DNA of 64,000 bases, taken from Moringa oleifera. Taxonomy: Eukaryota > Streptophyta > Magnoliopsida > Brassicales > Moringaceae. The position numbers were made by a program, and so were the translations under genes. Below, one piece after another: positions 24,029 through 36,060 of this stretch. Every line of letters begins with the position of its first letter. The first letter of the stretch is position 1. Where the stretch lies: contig JAJFZO010000165.1 of NCBI GenBank assembly GCA_021397835.1, positions 1,984,001-2,048,000 on the forward strand, in the 5' to 3' direction. The notes under the pieces are model-generated. The model made no database searches and had not been told where the DNA came from. It saw nothing but the letters and a program-made list of their open reading frames with translations.

Positions 24029-27000
24029 ATAGCCTCTTTTTCATCTGCCCAAATCCCTAAAAATAATATTAAACTTGCATAAGTTAAGTATATAGCTAAT
24101 GTTCCTTTCAAGCTAGGATCAAACTCCTCTTTCGAGTACGATTGGGCCCTACAGTGGTAAAAATTGGTGAACCAAGCGTATTACTTTCTAACCTTCTGTG
24201 TACCTTTCTTCTCTTATTATTTTAGCTAGTTACTTCAGAAAGGTGATTGATATCAAAAAGATTCTAAATTTAATTAGTCACTTAACTAATCCACTCATGA
24301 AGTGCTAGTGGTATAGTAGTTATATGGTAATTAAGACATCGCCCCTTCTTCTGTAGTAAAGCCAAGCCTTTATATTGCTTAAGTTTAACATAGCTTTAAA
24401 GGCTCTTTCGACAGCTTGAGAGCCCACTCAATGAAAAAAGCCTTTCTTTTTTTTGGAACATGTACATATAGTTGAAGGAATCAATTGGAACTCACTGAAA
24501 AAGCCACCTTTTTTGACTTTTTTGGCTACATCTTTGTTACAGACCAAATGCCTCCTAAGGAAAGCCCTTGCATGATTTTTTAATCTTCTCCTTACTACAT
24601 CAGTTCTCTCACCACCTAAGTGACCTATAAAGCCTCTAAGGAATTTAACATCGGAATAACCTAACAGGCAAGTTTTCAAAGTTTTGATTAAAAAGGAGAC
24701 ACCAAATCCTATTACCAAGTTCTATAACCCAAATGCTCATTCTGAATTCTATCAAGGTCTGTGTCATGCAACTAATTGATGCTTTTCTCTTATGTGTGTA
24801 GTATAATATCTCATTGAATAAGGCAAAGTAGTGGTTCATTCATCCCTTAGAGGTTCCAACATAATTTTCCAAAAACCTCTCCCATTACATTCGGTAAGTG
24901 CACCAGTAGGGAGTAATGCCTCTGTGAATCTCATAGAGGATGCCTAAATACATGAAGACCTAGCATACCTGATTTCTTCAACATTAGATGAAAGAATATG
25001 ATTAGTCCCTTAATGTTACCAATCTCTATAAGACCTTGCCTCCAAGGTCCCATTAGACTTTTTTCCTAACTCCTACTCTTATGATCATTCCTAGTTATCC
25101 ATTCTTTATTAATTCGCCATCACATTTGTTGTTTTACAATCCGGCTCTCTAACAAAATCCTTTCTCTTTTTCTTTCTCTGGACCTATGTAATGATACTAA
25201 GAGCACCACTGTCTTTGTTTTAAAGATCCAACTTTCATGCCTAGCTTGTATGGATCCCTTTCCACCTTAAATAATTATTCAATATGTAGAATTTGGACAT
25301 ATGCAGCCAAATACACTCCTAAGAAAGGTTAGGCCCAGTCTCCCCTAATAATGGAAGCAAAGTTTGAAAAGACGGCTCAAAAGTCTTTCATGTATGATGT
25401 GGTTATCTAGTCAAAAGCATCCCAACATAAATTTCCATTTGGGAGCTACTTTTTACATTAGAAGCACATTGAGAATTGTTTATAAGAGTGCTTTGAAAGT
25501 CACACATGTCTAAAAACACTTCCCTCGAAATAAGGAGTCAAATGGTTACCCTAATCCTAATACCAAACACCTTTTGGATGACAAACTATCCGTCGAAGGG
25601 CATAATCATGTGTGGCCTCTCAACATCTCTATCTGATGCAATGAATATAAGGTCCTTTTTAGTCTTAATTGATAGCGTATCAGGCCTAAACTTTTGCTTT
25701 TACTGAAACATAATAGCCGAGTTGAGTGTTCTAGTCTAATCATCTTTTCTCCCTCTTTGCCGAGAAAGAGAAATAAGAATATAGATATAATTTATAAGAG
25801 ATTGCCTACTATTGAGCTCCCATAAACATAAAAGGGCCAGAGTAGTCCTCAACATCTTATAGCAGATAAAGAGCACTCTATAATAAAAAATCATTACCTT
25901 CTTTCAGATAAAGCGTCAGCTATAAGTTATAGTGGTGAACGCTCATGCTCTATGGCTCGTTTGTTCTAATTAGGTGACCTTCTAAAGCTAAAGGAACTCC
26001 ATTTTTATATGTTTAAGGAACTGAAAGGCAACAAACGGTGGTTACTCTAAGGAAGGGCTAAATATCAATACTCAGATAGCACTTTTACATAGATGAACCA
26101 CTTCTTAGTACAGCATTACCTTTTCTTAGACCCTTCAGACCTACCCTTATATTTAAAAGGTATCGAAGACCACTGGTAGTCAACCTCTTCGCTTCTTTTG
26201 TTATAAGTAACCCCTAAGCTAACTTTTTTTATGCTTGTGTTGAGGACCTATTTCAGTTTTTAGTTTTGGTTTTGTTACTACTTTTACTTCATTAAAACTA
26301 CTCACTATGTCCCCCTTCACACTCCTGGGCACTCATCTAATATGGCTAATCTTGAGAAAGGTAAGTCGCTTATTTCTCATCTTCTTTTGATTGAAAGCAG
26401 TCTTCATAGGTGGCAAGGTATCCAACTTATGGTTTTTATACCTCTGTCGATCAGTCGAACTCATCTTCTTTACTTCCCTTGAATTTTAAGCTATCAATCT
26501 ATAATATTTACTCATAAGGACCCTAGTTCTTTTTACTCTTTCTAGGGCAACTAATCCATTCTATCTATAAACTTGATTCTTATCCACTATTGAATGATTT
26601 ATCTTCGAGTTAATGCTCTTTAGTTCTCTCAAAATTGAGCTTCCTTACTTAGTAGCTCTTTTATTTCCAACTATGATTAGGGGGATTTGAAAAATGGGCT
26701 TGCAATGGATTCACTCGAGTGATTCCCTGTGGCATATAAAGATTGGCGAAGCATAAGGTTAGTAATGTTCAATCGATGCTGATAACTTCCTTTTCCCCCT
26801 CGAGGGTGGGCTTTGTAGGACATAGGTGAGATGTCACACTTTTTCATGAAGGAGTTAGAGCAGTAATAGTTTACTCATGTAAAAGAATAAGATCAGCTTA
26901 CCATTTTATAAAATAAAATGAAAAGGGTTGAGAGTGGACTCCTTTCTTCAATGCATTCCATCGAGGTAACTAGGGTACCTTTTTTGTAAGATATGCACAT

Positions 27001-28639
27001 TCGAGCTTAAGCCAACTTTTATTAGTTCAATTGAAAGGCAAGAATCCAATCTATCAATCCATTCAAGTTATTAAGGCATTCATGCATTAGTTGAGTGCCT
27101 AGTGAGGGAATCGGTTTCATCTACTATGCTTTATGTGATTTGTTCTTACTAATGTTGTTGGATGGCCTTTAGTGTTGAAATGTGCAAATCTTGGTCTTCT
27201 AGACTAGCTTTATAACCATCCAATCTTAATGTTCTTAACCTTGTGGGTGATTCTAGGTATGAGCTACCTCAAGAATAAAGTCTCGTTCAAGGTGGGAAAG
27301 TGCATGACTTAGTAAGTTTGAAAGTTGATCGTAAACCTCTTCCTTGCCCCTCCTCTTTCTATATCTCTTAATTAAGTCAGATGTGACAAAACATCGATTA
27401 AATAAACTCCTCAATCTTTGTCTTTTGGACTTAAGCATGTTTTTCATAATTGATGCTCTGCTTAAGGAGAAAGAGATGTTAGGCGAGTAACTATAGTTAG
27501 CCTAGGCAAGAGTTACATGTGGTTGATCCCATCGGTTCATCATTCAGAAAAATGCATGATATGTGAGATAAAATGCCCACATTTATACAGTCCATTTTTG
27601 CTTGCCTCTTCGAGCTAAATGGGCGAAGCTATGGCTAGGAAAAGAGTGGAAGGGCTAAGGAGGATGGATATCGCATTCTTCCATCTGAGGTGATAAGGAC
27701 GAAGAGATCAAGATATTAATTGTTCTAGAATGGACCAACCATCCCTTACTTGCAAAAACATTTGCTTCCTACTGTTAGAAAGTTTATCCCCCATCTAGAC
27801 CCCTTAAGTCATAAAAGTGAGGGTCTTGTCTTTGCTCATTTATCGACCAATATTGAGCCTTAATATAAAAGTGTATTATTTGGATCAAAAAAGGCATAGC
27901 GCTTAAGAAGCAAATAAAATGATGCCAGGTGCGTACAAATGCCCAATCTATACAAGAGGCTTTCGCCTTATTTGGTCATGCTATTATGATGTAATGTTCA
28001 GTCAGCCCGAAGCAGTAGGATGTATGGTGTAAGGCCTTTTTTTTTTCTCCTCTCCCTTAAAGTCTTTTATGGATTTTGTGTCGACAATAGAGCAGTGGTC
28101 CATGCTGTAACATAATTCATTCATTCTCGAGCATAGTTGTTCAGAAATGTGGCATGGGATATTTATCAGTGACGGGAGTCGTACATCCGAGTGAGAGATC
28201 AACCTAATCCCATTCATCCTAGTTTGATATAAATGGATCTTGTTGAATGAATTGATCCATTATTGTATGCCTTACTTTTGAGTTAATTTTTCCCTACCTA
28301 GACCCACCGTACTTCTTTTGAGTACTCTTTAGAGATATGGTGGAAACATTGTGTCATGGTGTAGAGTGGGGAATGACAACACTAATGCAATAGAGAATGA
28401 CTGCATGAATTGGAATCCACTTATATTAAGATGGACAATTGAGAAAAAAAGGCTCTATGTTCTCAAAGTGGTTAATCTTAGCATCTTAGCTGCTGCATCA
28501 TTTTGTATAGTGATAACACTTTCTCTTTCTTAATGCTCCGCCTCCTTGTATATTAAAAGGAACTTTGGTTGCGTGGCTTTCTCTTAAAGGGTTCTATTTT
28601 CTCTAACTTGACTTAGCTTGACGTACTTGACTCTACTTG
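24029..28639. other. NUMT block 1, unassigned mitochondrial-like spacer
   Basis: About 4.6 kb with no gene I can name on either strand. Short open frames at 24428-24718 (minus), 25506-25706 (plus) and 27253-27447 (minus) show no family resemblance. Mitochondrial introns or rRNA were looked for and not seen. Confidence 0.4.
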
Positions 28640-28708
28640 ACCTACTTGACTCAGCAGTTAGAGTATTTCATATAGTGAGAGTCATTGGTTCAAATCTAAT
28701 AGTAGATA
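28640..28708 (+). pseudogene. trnM: Plastid-type tRNA-Met(CAU) pseudogene
   Basis: The acceptor start ACCTACTTGACTCAG, D-arm GTTAGAGTAT, anticodon CAT, variable region GAGAGTC, T-arm ATTGGTTCAAATC and 3' end AGTAGATA match elongator trnM-CAU of plastid origin, which angiosperm mitochondria carry as a working copy. About four bases are missing from the anticodon stem, so it cannot fold normally. It lies 265 bases before nad3. Confidence 0.85.
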
Positions 28709-28972
28709 AACCCAGCCAAAACTCTTGCTTTTGCTAACATGACATCAAGCATGAACTGATAGTAAGGAGTCAACTAAATGACTAAAGCATCAGTTGCTTC
28801 CACTTATAGTCTTTTTCAACCACCTTGATATTAAGGTATCAAGGCATCGAGAATTAGTCGGGAAGAAAGGGAAGACAAGAATGGTTATTCATTATTCGAT
28901 CGTCTAATTTGATAACACTTTTCTCTAGTATGCAGCTTTGCAACCAAAGTGATAAAACTAAAAGCTGTGGTG

Positions 28973-29329
28973 ATGTCAAAATTTGCACTTATTTGTATCT
29001 ATTTAGTGATTAGTTCACCGCTTTCTTTAATCATACTTAATTTTCATTTTTTATTTTTTGAAAATACTTTGACCTATCTAGAAAAATTGTTGGCTTATGA
29101 ATGTATTTTTTATCCTTCCAGTGATGCTAGAAGTCATTTTGATATACGATTTTATCTCGTTTCAATTTTATTTATTATCTCTTATTTAAGAGTAACCTTT
29201 TCCTTTTCTTAGGTAATACCTCCCAACAAGATTGATCCATTTGGATTTTGATCCATGGTGGCCTTTTTATTGATTTTGATGATTGGATTTTTCTATGAAT
29301 GGAAAAGAGGTGCTTCGGATCAGGAGTAA
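28973..29329 (+). pseudogene. nad3: NUMT nad3: NADH dehydrogenase subunit 3
   Basis: Mitochondrial Nad3 is a membrane subunit of respiratory complex I. The copy is 357 bases from ATG to TAA, exactly the usual length (118 residues plus stop). Diagnostic stretches are [37 protein letters not shown] and LLILMIGFFYEWKRGA. Two Trp codons have become stops (TAG at 29210-29212 and TGA about 40 bases later), both single G to A changes. The Cys in AYEC is kept. The start MSKF and the SPNKIDPF-like region keep codons that mitochondria normally change by RNA editing. It cannot encode a working protein. rps12 follows after 46 bases, as in most angiosperm mitochondria. Confidence 0.95.
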
Positions 29330-29375
29330 TTACTAATGATTGGCTAAAATCTAGAGGAAGGACAAAGGAAAAGGC

Positions 29376-29718
29376 AATGCCTACATTAAATCGATTGATT
29401 CATCATGGTAAAGAAGAACAATGGTGCAGGACGGTACTCGAGCTTCCAATTAATGTTGCCAGAAGCAAGGAGTATGCCCACGTGTTTTAACTAGAACACC
29501 AAAAAAACCTAAGTAATTAAGATGATATATTTGCTTATATTCCAAGCGAAGGTCATAATTCGCAGGAACATTCTATAGCCTTAATAAGAGGAGGTAAAGT
29601 GAAAGATTTGCCAAGTGTGAAATCCCATTATATTCGAGGAGTCAATGATTTGCTAGGAACTCCGGATCGAAGAAAAGGCAAATCAAAATATGGTGCCAAA
29701 AAATTCAAATCAATATGA
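29376..29718 (+). pseudogene. rps12: NUMT rps12: mitochondrial ribosomal protein S12
   Basis: Mitochondrial S12 sits at the decoding centre of the small ribosomal subunit. The start MPTLNRLIHHGKEE and end [49 protein letters not shown], then KFKSI and a TGA, are clear. The copy is 343 bases against 378 for the usual gene: about 35 bases are missing in the middle (around 29500-29525), along with the KKPNSAPRK segment, and the frame is lost from about codon 10. It follows nad3 as a co-transcribed pair in mitochondria. Dead copy. Confidence 0.93.
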
Positions 29719-31870
29719 ATGGAAGATGCCTCTAAAACTAGTTTTTCTCAGTCAGTCGAGGAAAGAACTGTAATGTTATACCCTAAAATAGAACTACATG
29801 GAGCTGAATGGCATATGATAGAGTCTACTACATTCTTTTTTTGGTTTTTTCCTTTTCTCTTTCCTAAGTGGAGTTAGTGAATCAAAAAGTTGAGAGCGAT
29901 CTTGCATTCTATTTAAGGTAAGAAATAGTTCCTTTTGATTCAATTGCACGAAAACAACCTTCTTTTAAAGTTTTATATACGAACACTAAGCCAAACAGGC
30001 TATTTAATCTTTTTCTTAAAAAATGAAAAAAAATAGACTATCCTAATAAAGATATGGTAGAAGCACCACTTTATCTTTTGGATGTCCCTTTTCCTATTGC
30101 ACCAAGGGCAAGAGTTTCTTCTATCATATATTTACCTTCTTTTCTCGGAAGGGGGTTGAACTCGAGTTAACTAAATGCAGTATGTTAGACACTACTCTTT
30201 CGACTTTTGGATCTATTGTCTTTCACATCGATGATTCTTAAAAGTGACTATTTCTACTCCCATCAGCCAAGCTTCAATCTCTTATATTGGATGCAGCGAC
30301 TGTAGATCATTCAAATAGGGACTCTTTTCTTTATGAGGTTATTAGTTGATGGACCTCTAAGGTTGTATGGTTAGAAGGGAGATCTTGTGCGAAATAATGA
30401 ATTCAAAGATGCATATCCATACCTATCTTCATTGTCTAACTAGTCTGAAGGGATCAGCTTAAGACTTAATCAATTTTTAAAGCCTTCTGAGAGCTACTAA
30501 GAAGGACAAATCCCACCCTATTAGTACAGGACTTGCTTATTAAAAAAAAAAAAAAAGCAAAAGGATCCATCTTTAAATAAAGGGGTGGAACTCATCGACA
30601 TCAATCATCAAGCCAGCTACCCATGGTGAAAAAAGGAGTTAACCAGAAGAAAACCTTATTGCTGCTGACCTATAGGGTAATTCTTTCAAAAGAAAGACCA
30701 AGGGTGTGCAATGAAAGGACCATTATTGCAACTAAAGGTGACAAGTAGCTATCTCAGATAGGATAGAAAGGCTTGATCGGTAAGCAAAAATTGAATGGCC
30801 TTTCTCCACTATTTGAAAGAGCTATTGATTTAAACTGCTAGCTATAGCGAAAAGAAAGAGTTTTAGTATGCTCTTCCTAAATAAAGATTTAACCGGAGAT
30901 AGGTAATTTGATTAGCTATCCTGCATGAACGGTGGAGCGTATGATGAGTGAGTGATTAGGGCTAACTCAAACAAAGAGCTCAAAGTCCTGTTGTTTTTAA
31001 GAGGTGGACCTTTAAGGCCCCCTCTTTGCCTGGTAGGGCAGTACAATAGATAAAGAATGGTTAGAGGCACGATGATTAAGAGCTTTTAATTGGGCTACTA
31101 TCTACTGCATAAATGAATAAAAAGGAAACCTAAGCAGGGCTGACAGGAAAGTTACATCTTGCTCAAGATAAGAGGGCTCATTATGCTTGGAAGCACAGTT
31201 GAAAATGAGATCTGTCACCTTTTGAGGGTTGGCCTAATCAAAGCAAGGATGTAGTGGCCCAAGCACTTATTAGGAGTAGCCTCGTCTTCACTTAGTGATG
31301 GAATCCTTGAATCCAATTCATTCTTGATCTCCACAGTGGGTTTGAATTATCTGCTCTCTTATAATTAGATGGGTTTCTAAGGTTTTCGTCTGAAGGTATT
31401 ATATACGATGGTTTAGGCCTAGGTTCATAAATTATAGGAGATGGCTTACTGTCCTTATTCTTGTACCTAAAAGGTTTGGATCAAGGGATAAAAATCACTT
31501 CATTGATAGCAGTAGTTGGGGTCATTCCATTCAATCAATTAAGAGTAGAGGATTCCAGAGAACAGAAGTAGGAGAGAAACGGTGTGATGTTTCCTCTTGC
31601 TTTAGTGTCAAAGGTTTAGCATACTTTTTACATCAGAGATAGTTGTCTAATCGAGTGGGCTGACAGAAGACCTATTTTTACTCACTTTGCTCTCTTGACT
31701 TTTTTTTTTGTTTGTTTTTGCTTTCTATGTAACACCATCTTGTTTTATAGAGTAATGACATGAGCTTTACTTCCTTATTATGTTTGTACTATGTTATCTT
31801 ATTTTCTAAGTTATTAACTTGTTGGGTTAACCCATTAAGTCATAGAGATAGGTGAGTGTATTTGAGTAGT
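29719..31870. other. NUMT block 1, spacer after rps12
   Basis: Mitochondrial-like sequence without a recognised gene. The stretch just after rps12 (29722-29880) keeps a frame MLYPKIELHGAEWHMIES that may be conserved flank. A poly(A) run lies at 30541-30556. Composition shifts to AT-rich near 31680-31880, where the block ends. Confidence 0.4.
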
Positions 31871-31879
31871 TTAGATAAT

Positions 31880-33030
31880 TAAGGGATTTGTTTTACTTTT
31901 TTAGTCCCTCAAGTCCTTACAAGATGAACTCAAGCCATTACACCACTTTTTACTATTGTAAATGCAGTCTATCTTTGTTGTTAGTCTACAATTTCATGCT
32001 CTTTTTGTGCCTTCAACTACCATATCCAATCGAAGGGTTGCCAGAAATGAGTGCGCTTATTGCCATCAGACGAGATATTGGACGGCAAATTGTCCTAAAA
32101 ACTTATGAATGAGGAAAAGAAGTTGAATAATATGAGTCATGGATCCTCTTAGCAAACATATGCACCTCCGAGATCCACTACAGCATTATCCACCCTATCT
32201 TGTGCATTAGACATTGATCAACCTGGTACTTTTTGAAGTATGACCCTCGAGATGGTTCAGTCTATGATTACAGAATAGTTTTAACTGTGACTTGGTTCTT
32301 CTGTTGGACCTTTGCCTACGAGTGTCGCTGTCATGTTTGCTTTCGATACAAGTGTGTTTTGTTCTTCACCATAAATCCACCTCTTTTTCGATTTCTGATT
32401 ATTGTGCATCTCATCACATGACATCTGATTCTTTTAATCAATTGCTTTCGTCTATTCCTTTTTTGATTAATACTACAAATGGATCTCTTATGATAGTTAA
32501 TCAAATTGGATGCATCACTACTGGCTTCGGTCCCTAATGTTTTTCTTGTTCCTCATCTATCACTCTATAACTTTATTTTAGTCAGATTAAAGATTTAGGA
32601 TGTGATGTTATTTTTTCCTATCTTAGGTGTATTATGTAGGATCAACATTCAAGGAAGTTGATTAGGATGAGGCACAGAGAGGGGGACTTTACATGCTGAA
32701 GCATCTAGATATTCCTCCCTAACTTTCTAGAGTTCATTCCTCTCCTTTATCTACATTTCATTTGAAGAAGCAATCTTCATTATTGTATTAGTGCCATTCT
32801 ATGTTATGGCATGTTTTCTAGTTCTCATTTGAAGTACATGTTATGTGCTCGTTTACCGGGTAGTGTTCCATATTCTGAATTATTTGATTGTAAAGCATGT
32901 AAGCTAGTTAAGTTTTCTGCACTTTCATTAAAAAAAAAAAAAAGAAGAAAGTACTTATTCTTCTCCATTCGATCTTATTCATTCTGATGTATGGGGTCAA
33001 GCCTCGTTTCCAACCAAAACATAAAAAAAA
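31880..33030 (+). mobile_element. Ty1/copia fragment C: gag end, protease, GAG-pre-integrase, integrase start
   Basis: On the plus strand, a zinc-knuckle-like CAYCHQTRYWTANCPK lies near 32050-32095. The protease region near 32405-32530 reads SSHHMTSDSFNQLLSSI and NTTNGSLMIV, and IKDLGCDVIFS follows. At 32880-32910 CKACKLVKFSALS marks the pre-integrase Zn motif, and near 32970-33010 LFILMYGVKPRF matches the integrase start HSDVWGPA. Frames change and stops are common. RT is missing. The fragment ends about 80 bases before the CACTA terminus. Confidence 0.85.
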
Positions 33031-33107
33031 GTTTCCAAACTTGAAATACATCTCGGAACTTTGCTAGATTATAAATTAGTGATAAACACACCCAAGGTTA
33101 TGAACCT

Positions 33108-33562
33108 CACTACAATAAAATAGTCTTTTATTCACAGCTTTAAATGGCTTTTATTTATACTTTTAAAACTGTAGACTATAATATTGTGAACAAAAGTCAA
33201 TTAAAATAATTCACAGTTTTTGAACTGTGAATAAAAGTGGTAATAATTCACAGGTCATTAAAATTTTTATTCACAGTTCTTAAACTGTGAATAAAAGTGA
33301 AAATTGTCAACAGTTCATTAAAATTTGTATTCACAATTTCATAACTGTGAATAAAAATCTCATTAGTTCACAGTTCATCAAAGGTTTTATTCACAGTTCT
33401 AGAATTGTGAATAAAACAAAACTGCAATTCATAGTTATTTTTGATTTTATTCACAGTTATATAATTGTGAACTATTATTTGATTAAAAAGTTATTTTTAA
33501 TTAAAAAATTTTAATTATTTTATGAATCTTTATCCACAGTTTTGTTAGAACTGTAAATAAGG
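33108..33562. repeat. CACTA left terminal inverted repeat and subterminal hairpin cluster
   Basis: After the 13-base terminal repeat, TTCACAGTT and its complement AACTGTGAA recur roughly 15 times from 33128 to 33562, mostly as facing pairs. Examples: 33210-33231 (9-bp arms, 4-base loop) and about 33269-33298 (arms about 13 bp). Such subterminal repeats are where the TNPA-type protein binds in En/Spm. The pairs recur about every 55 bases together with a TTCATYAAA element. Confidence 0.92.
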
Positions 33563-34660
33563 TATAATTAATTTTTATTTATTTATTTTAAAAAATCAAA
33601 AATATAAAAAAATCAAAATTTGAATCGATAAATATTTAAAAATTTGAATTATTATTTAATTTTTCATTTTTAACGTTTAATAATTTAAATTTGAATCATT
33701 ATTTAATTTTTAAATAATCTTAACTTGTAATTATAATTTTGATTTTTAATTATTATTTGATTGCCTTTTTCTTCCAAAATCAAAATCTTTTGCCTATAAA
33801 TTCACATTTTTCTCTTTACAGAAAATCAAAATTTGAAAATATCTAACAAAAATGTTGCATACAATAAAGAAAAGAAACCATTACAAATTTTTTCATACTA
33901 CACTTTCCATTAATACATCTAATATACTAATTCTTCTTCTTATTATGCATTCTATCAATAGACATCAACACACTTCAATATAACATCTCAAACTTTCTTT
34001 AAAAAATTATATGACAATACATATCATGACAATTAATTCCATACTATTACCACACTTCAATAAAATATAACGTACCACCACCACTTTTTTAATCAAAAAG
34101 TACTTCAATTGTATTAACACATTTCAATAAAATCAAATGCACCACCATCACTTGTTTCACAACAAGACCCTCTAGAGCAATCTAATATTCCTCAATACGA
34201 ACACCACTATCACTTCATCCATTCATAACATATTTTAATCCAATCTAGCACATATTCATGATCATTTCTTTTATCATAATACACTTCAACATAACACATA
34301 TTTATTACCATTTTAAAATTATAATGAATCGTAATTCTTATCTATAAAAACATTCAACTATGTATGAAACACATGGAGAAAAATTAATTTACAAATTAAC
34401 GCTACTTTTACAATACAAGTTGAAAGGCAAATACTTACAATTCCTCACAACTATGTACTGTACTTTAAAATTTGAAATGTAAGTCCTACACTTTTACTTG
34501 AAAATGAACATAATAGTCTATATGTATTACCCAAACTCTTGTCTAACATCATTAAGCTCACACTAACTATAGATACCAGTATCCATTTGCTGTGCATATG
34601 AAAAATATAAAAGTTAGTACATCTATAATTATAATATTATACATAACATTTTACAAAAAC
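33563..34660. other. CACTA, AT-rich region before the protease gene end
   Basis: No coding domain seen. Expected to hold the 3' UTR of the minus-strand Ulp1-domain gene. Confidence 0.5.
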
Positions 34661-34669
34661 AATTATTTA

Positions 34670-36060
34670 AAAACTTACTATTTTCAAGTATGGTGCATTA
34701 TTATTATGTCTGTTAATGATATTCCTTATGTACTTCATCACATAGTATCCATACTCATGGTTAGAAGGTTAACGTGGACACTACATTAGCATAATTTAGA
34801 TGTTATATTTTTTACTAAAAATAACGAAATTTAATATCACATATGGTCCGTAACATACATACTTTAGCAATAATACTTTGGCAATTTGGTTGGCTAATGG
34901 ATGGCGTGTCTATTACGAAGAACATTCTAAAAGAGTTGGAAAAAAAAAAAGATAACTAATCTTGATACTGTAATTACATATACTAATGCAAGTATAACAT
35001 AATTGAACTCACATGGACATGAGCATGTCTAACTTAGTGCAAGAACCATGCCTAGAGGATTTAAAACTGCGCCTGTGAATGCCCACAGCTCAACAATCAC
35101 CAACATCCAATGATGCCTAAATTATTAAGCAAATTAAATTATTAGTTATTTAACTAGTGTAATTAAAAAAATTAAGTTCATGCTTACGTGATGTTATACG
35201 GGAAGATCATTACTCCTTTGTCTTTTGGTTGCACTACTCTACTGCCAATATGACGGATCGATCTTTTATCTTTATGCTGCTCACCACTAATGCCATCGAC
35301 AAATCAGTAAATAGAATATTTTGATTGAAGCTAAGTGCAACCAAATCTTTATGAATTTTAGTGAAAATATAAAAAACACATAGAAATATGAATGACATAA
35401 TTATAAGATCAATAAACTAATGAAAGAAAAAAAATACCTACACAATGTAAGCTTAAATGATGGTGACACTTATCTTTTCCATGTGACAAAATTGTATTAC
35501 ATCTTCTCGATCACATATATGGAGCCCTCATTAGCGAATTCCTCTTTTTTCAAAGGAATGGTGATGCTCCATCACGATCCATTACCTTTCTGACATGCTC
35601 ATGCCATATCTTCAGTGATAGTGGTAACCCAATAGAAGATAATTGCTGCAATGATAACTGTTTCATCGATGTTGATGCTCATCTAACTTGAAACTTTTGT
35701 GTCTTTACTCTATTCATTAACTAGAAATAAAATAGTTAAGAAGTCATGTCCAGTAAATTAACTAAAAAAAAGTTCAAGTTTCAACATAAAATACCTCATA
35801 TTCATGTGTGATGACCCAATCTTGTGGCCAAGCAACATGTGTGCCAATCGCTTCAAATATAGTAAAAATTTCTGCTTCTAGTATTAGGCGAGCTACAACC
35901 ACTATTACCCTAACATCTGCATCAAGCAGAGGATGCCCATAGATAGTTTGATTCATGGTAGTATCTATGAAAAGTGATCCATGGGACATGATATCCTCCA
36001 AAGAACTAATACACAAATTGCATTGTACACACTGCAATGAATAGTCAAAGCACAATTTAC
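34670..36060 (-). pseudogene. CACTA gene 2, C-terminal half: Ulp1-like cysteine protease (C48) domain
   Basis: At 35774-36055 the frame includes IYGHPLLDADVRVIV and AIGTHVAWPQDWVI, a block common in plant CACTA proteins. Near 35440-35530 EDVIQFCHMEKISVTII matches the segment before the protease core. The core follows: HHWMLVIVEL (catalytic His at 35110-35112), AVLNPLG (normally DPL, Asn codon at 35059-35061), and NHEYGYYVMKYIRNII (normally ECGYYV, Tyr codon at 34751-34753). Ulp1 proteases remove SUMO from proteins. The domain is split by intron-like gaps and stops, and two of its three catalytic residues are changed. Confidence 0.8.

Larger units (their letters stand above)
21600..31700. other. 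Nuclear mitochondrial insertion (NUMT), block 1
   Basis: The block contains plastid-type trnM, nad3 and rps12 with their normal order and spacing, all damaged. The rest resembles angiosperm mitochondrial intergenic DNA: less AT-rich, many short purine/pyrimidine stretches such as AAAGAAAG and CTTTCTT, and no domains. Two Trp codons in nad3 are stops. Ends are approximate (plus or minus several hundred bases). The right end is where copia C begins. Confidence 0.8.

Noticed and set aside
29299..29490. Plus-strand frame of 63 codons as a new gene
   Set aside because: It starts in the nad3 tail and runs through the spacer into the first part of rps12.
33128..33562. Regularly spaced repeats suggestive of a CRISPR array
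   Set aside because: The repeats are short, inverted and variable, and lie at the end of a CACTA transposon in plant DNA; the same repeats occur at the other end.
34592..34789. Plus-strand 65-codon frame in the CACTA element
   Set aside because: It is the reverse of the Ulp1 domain, which is clearly on the minus strand.
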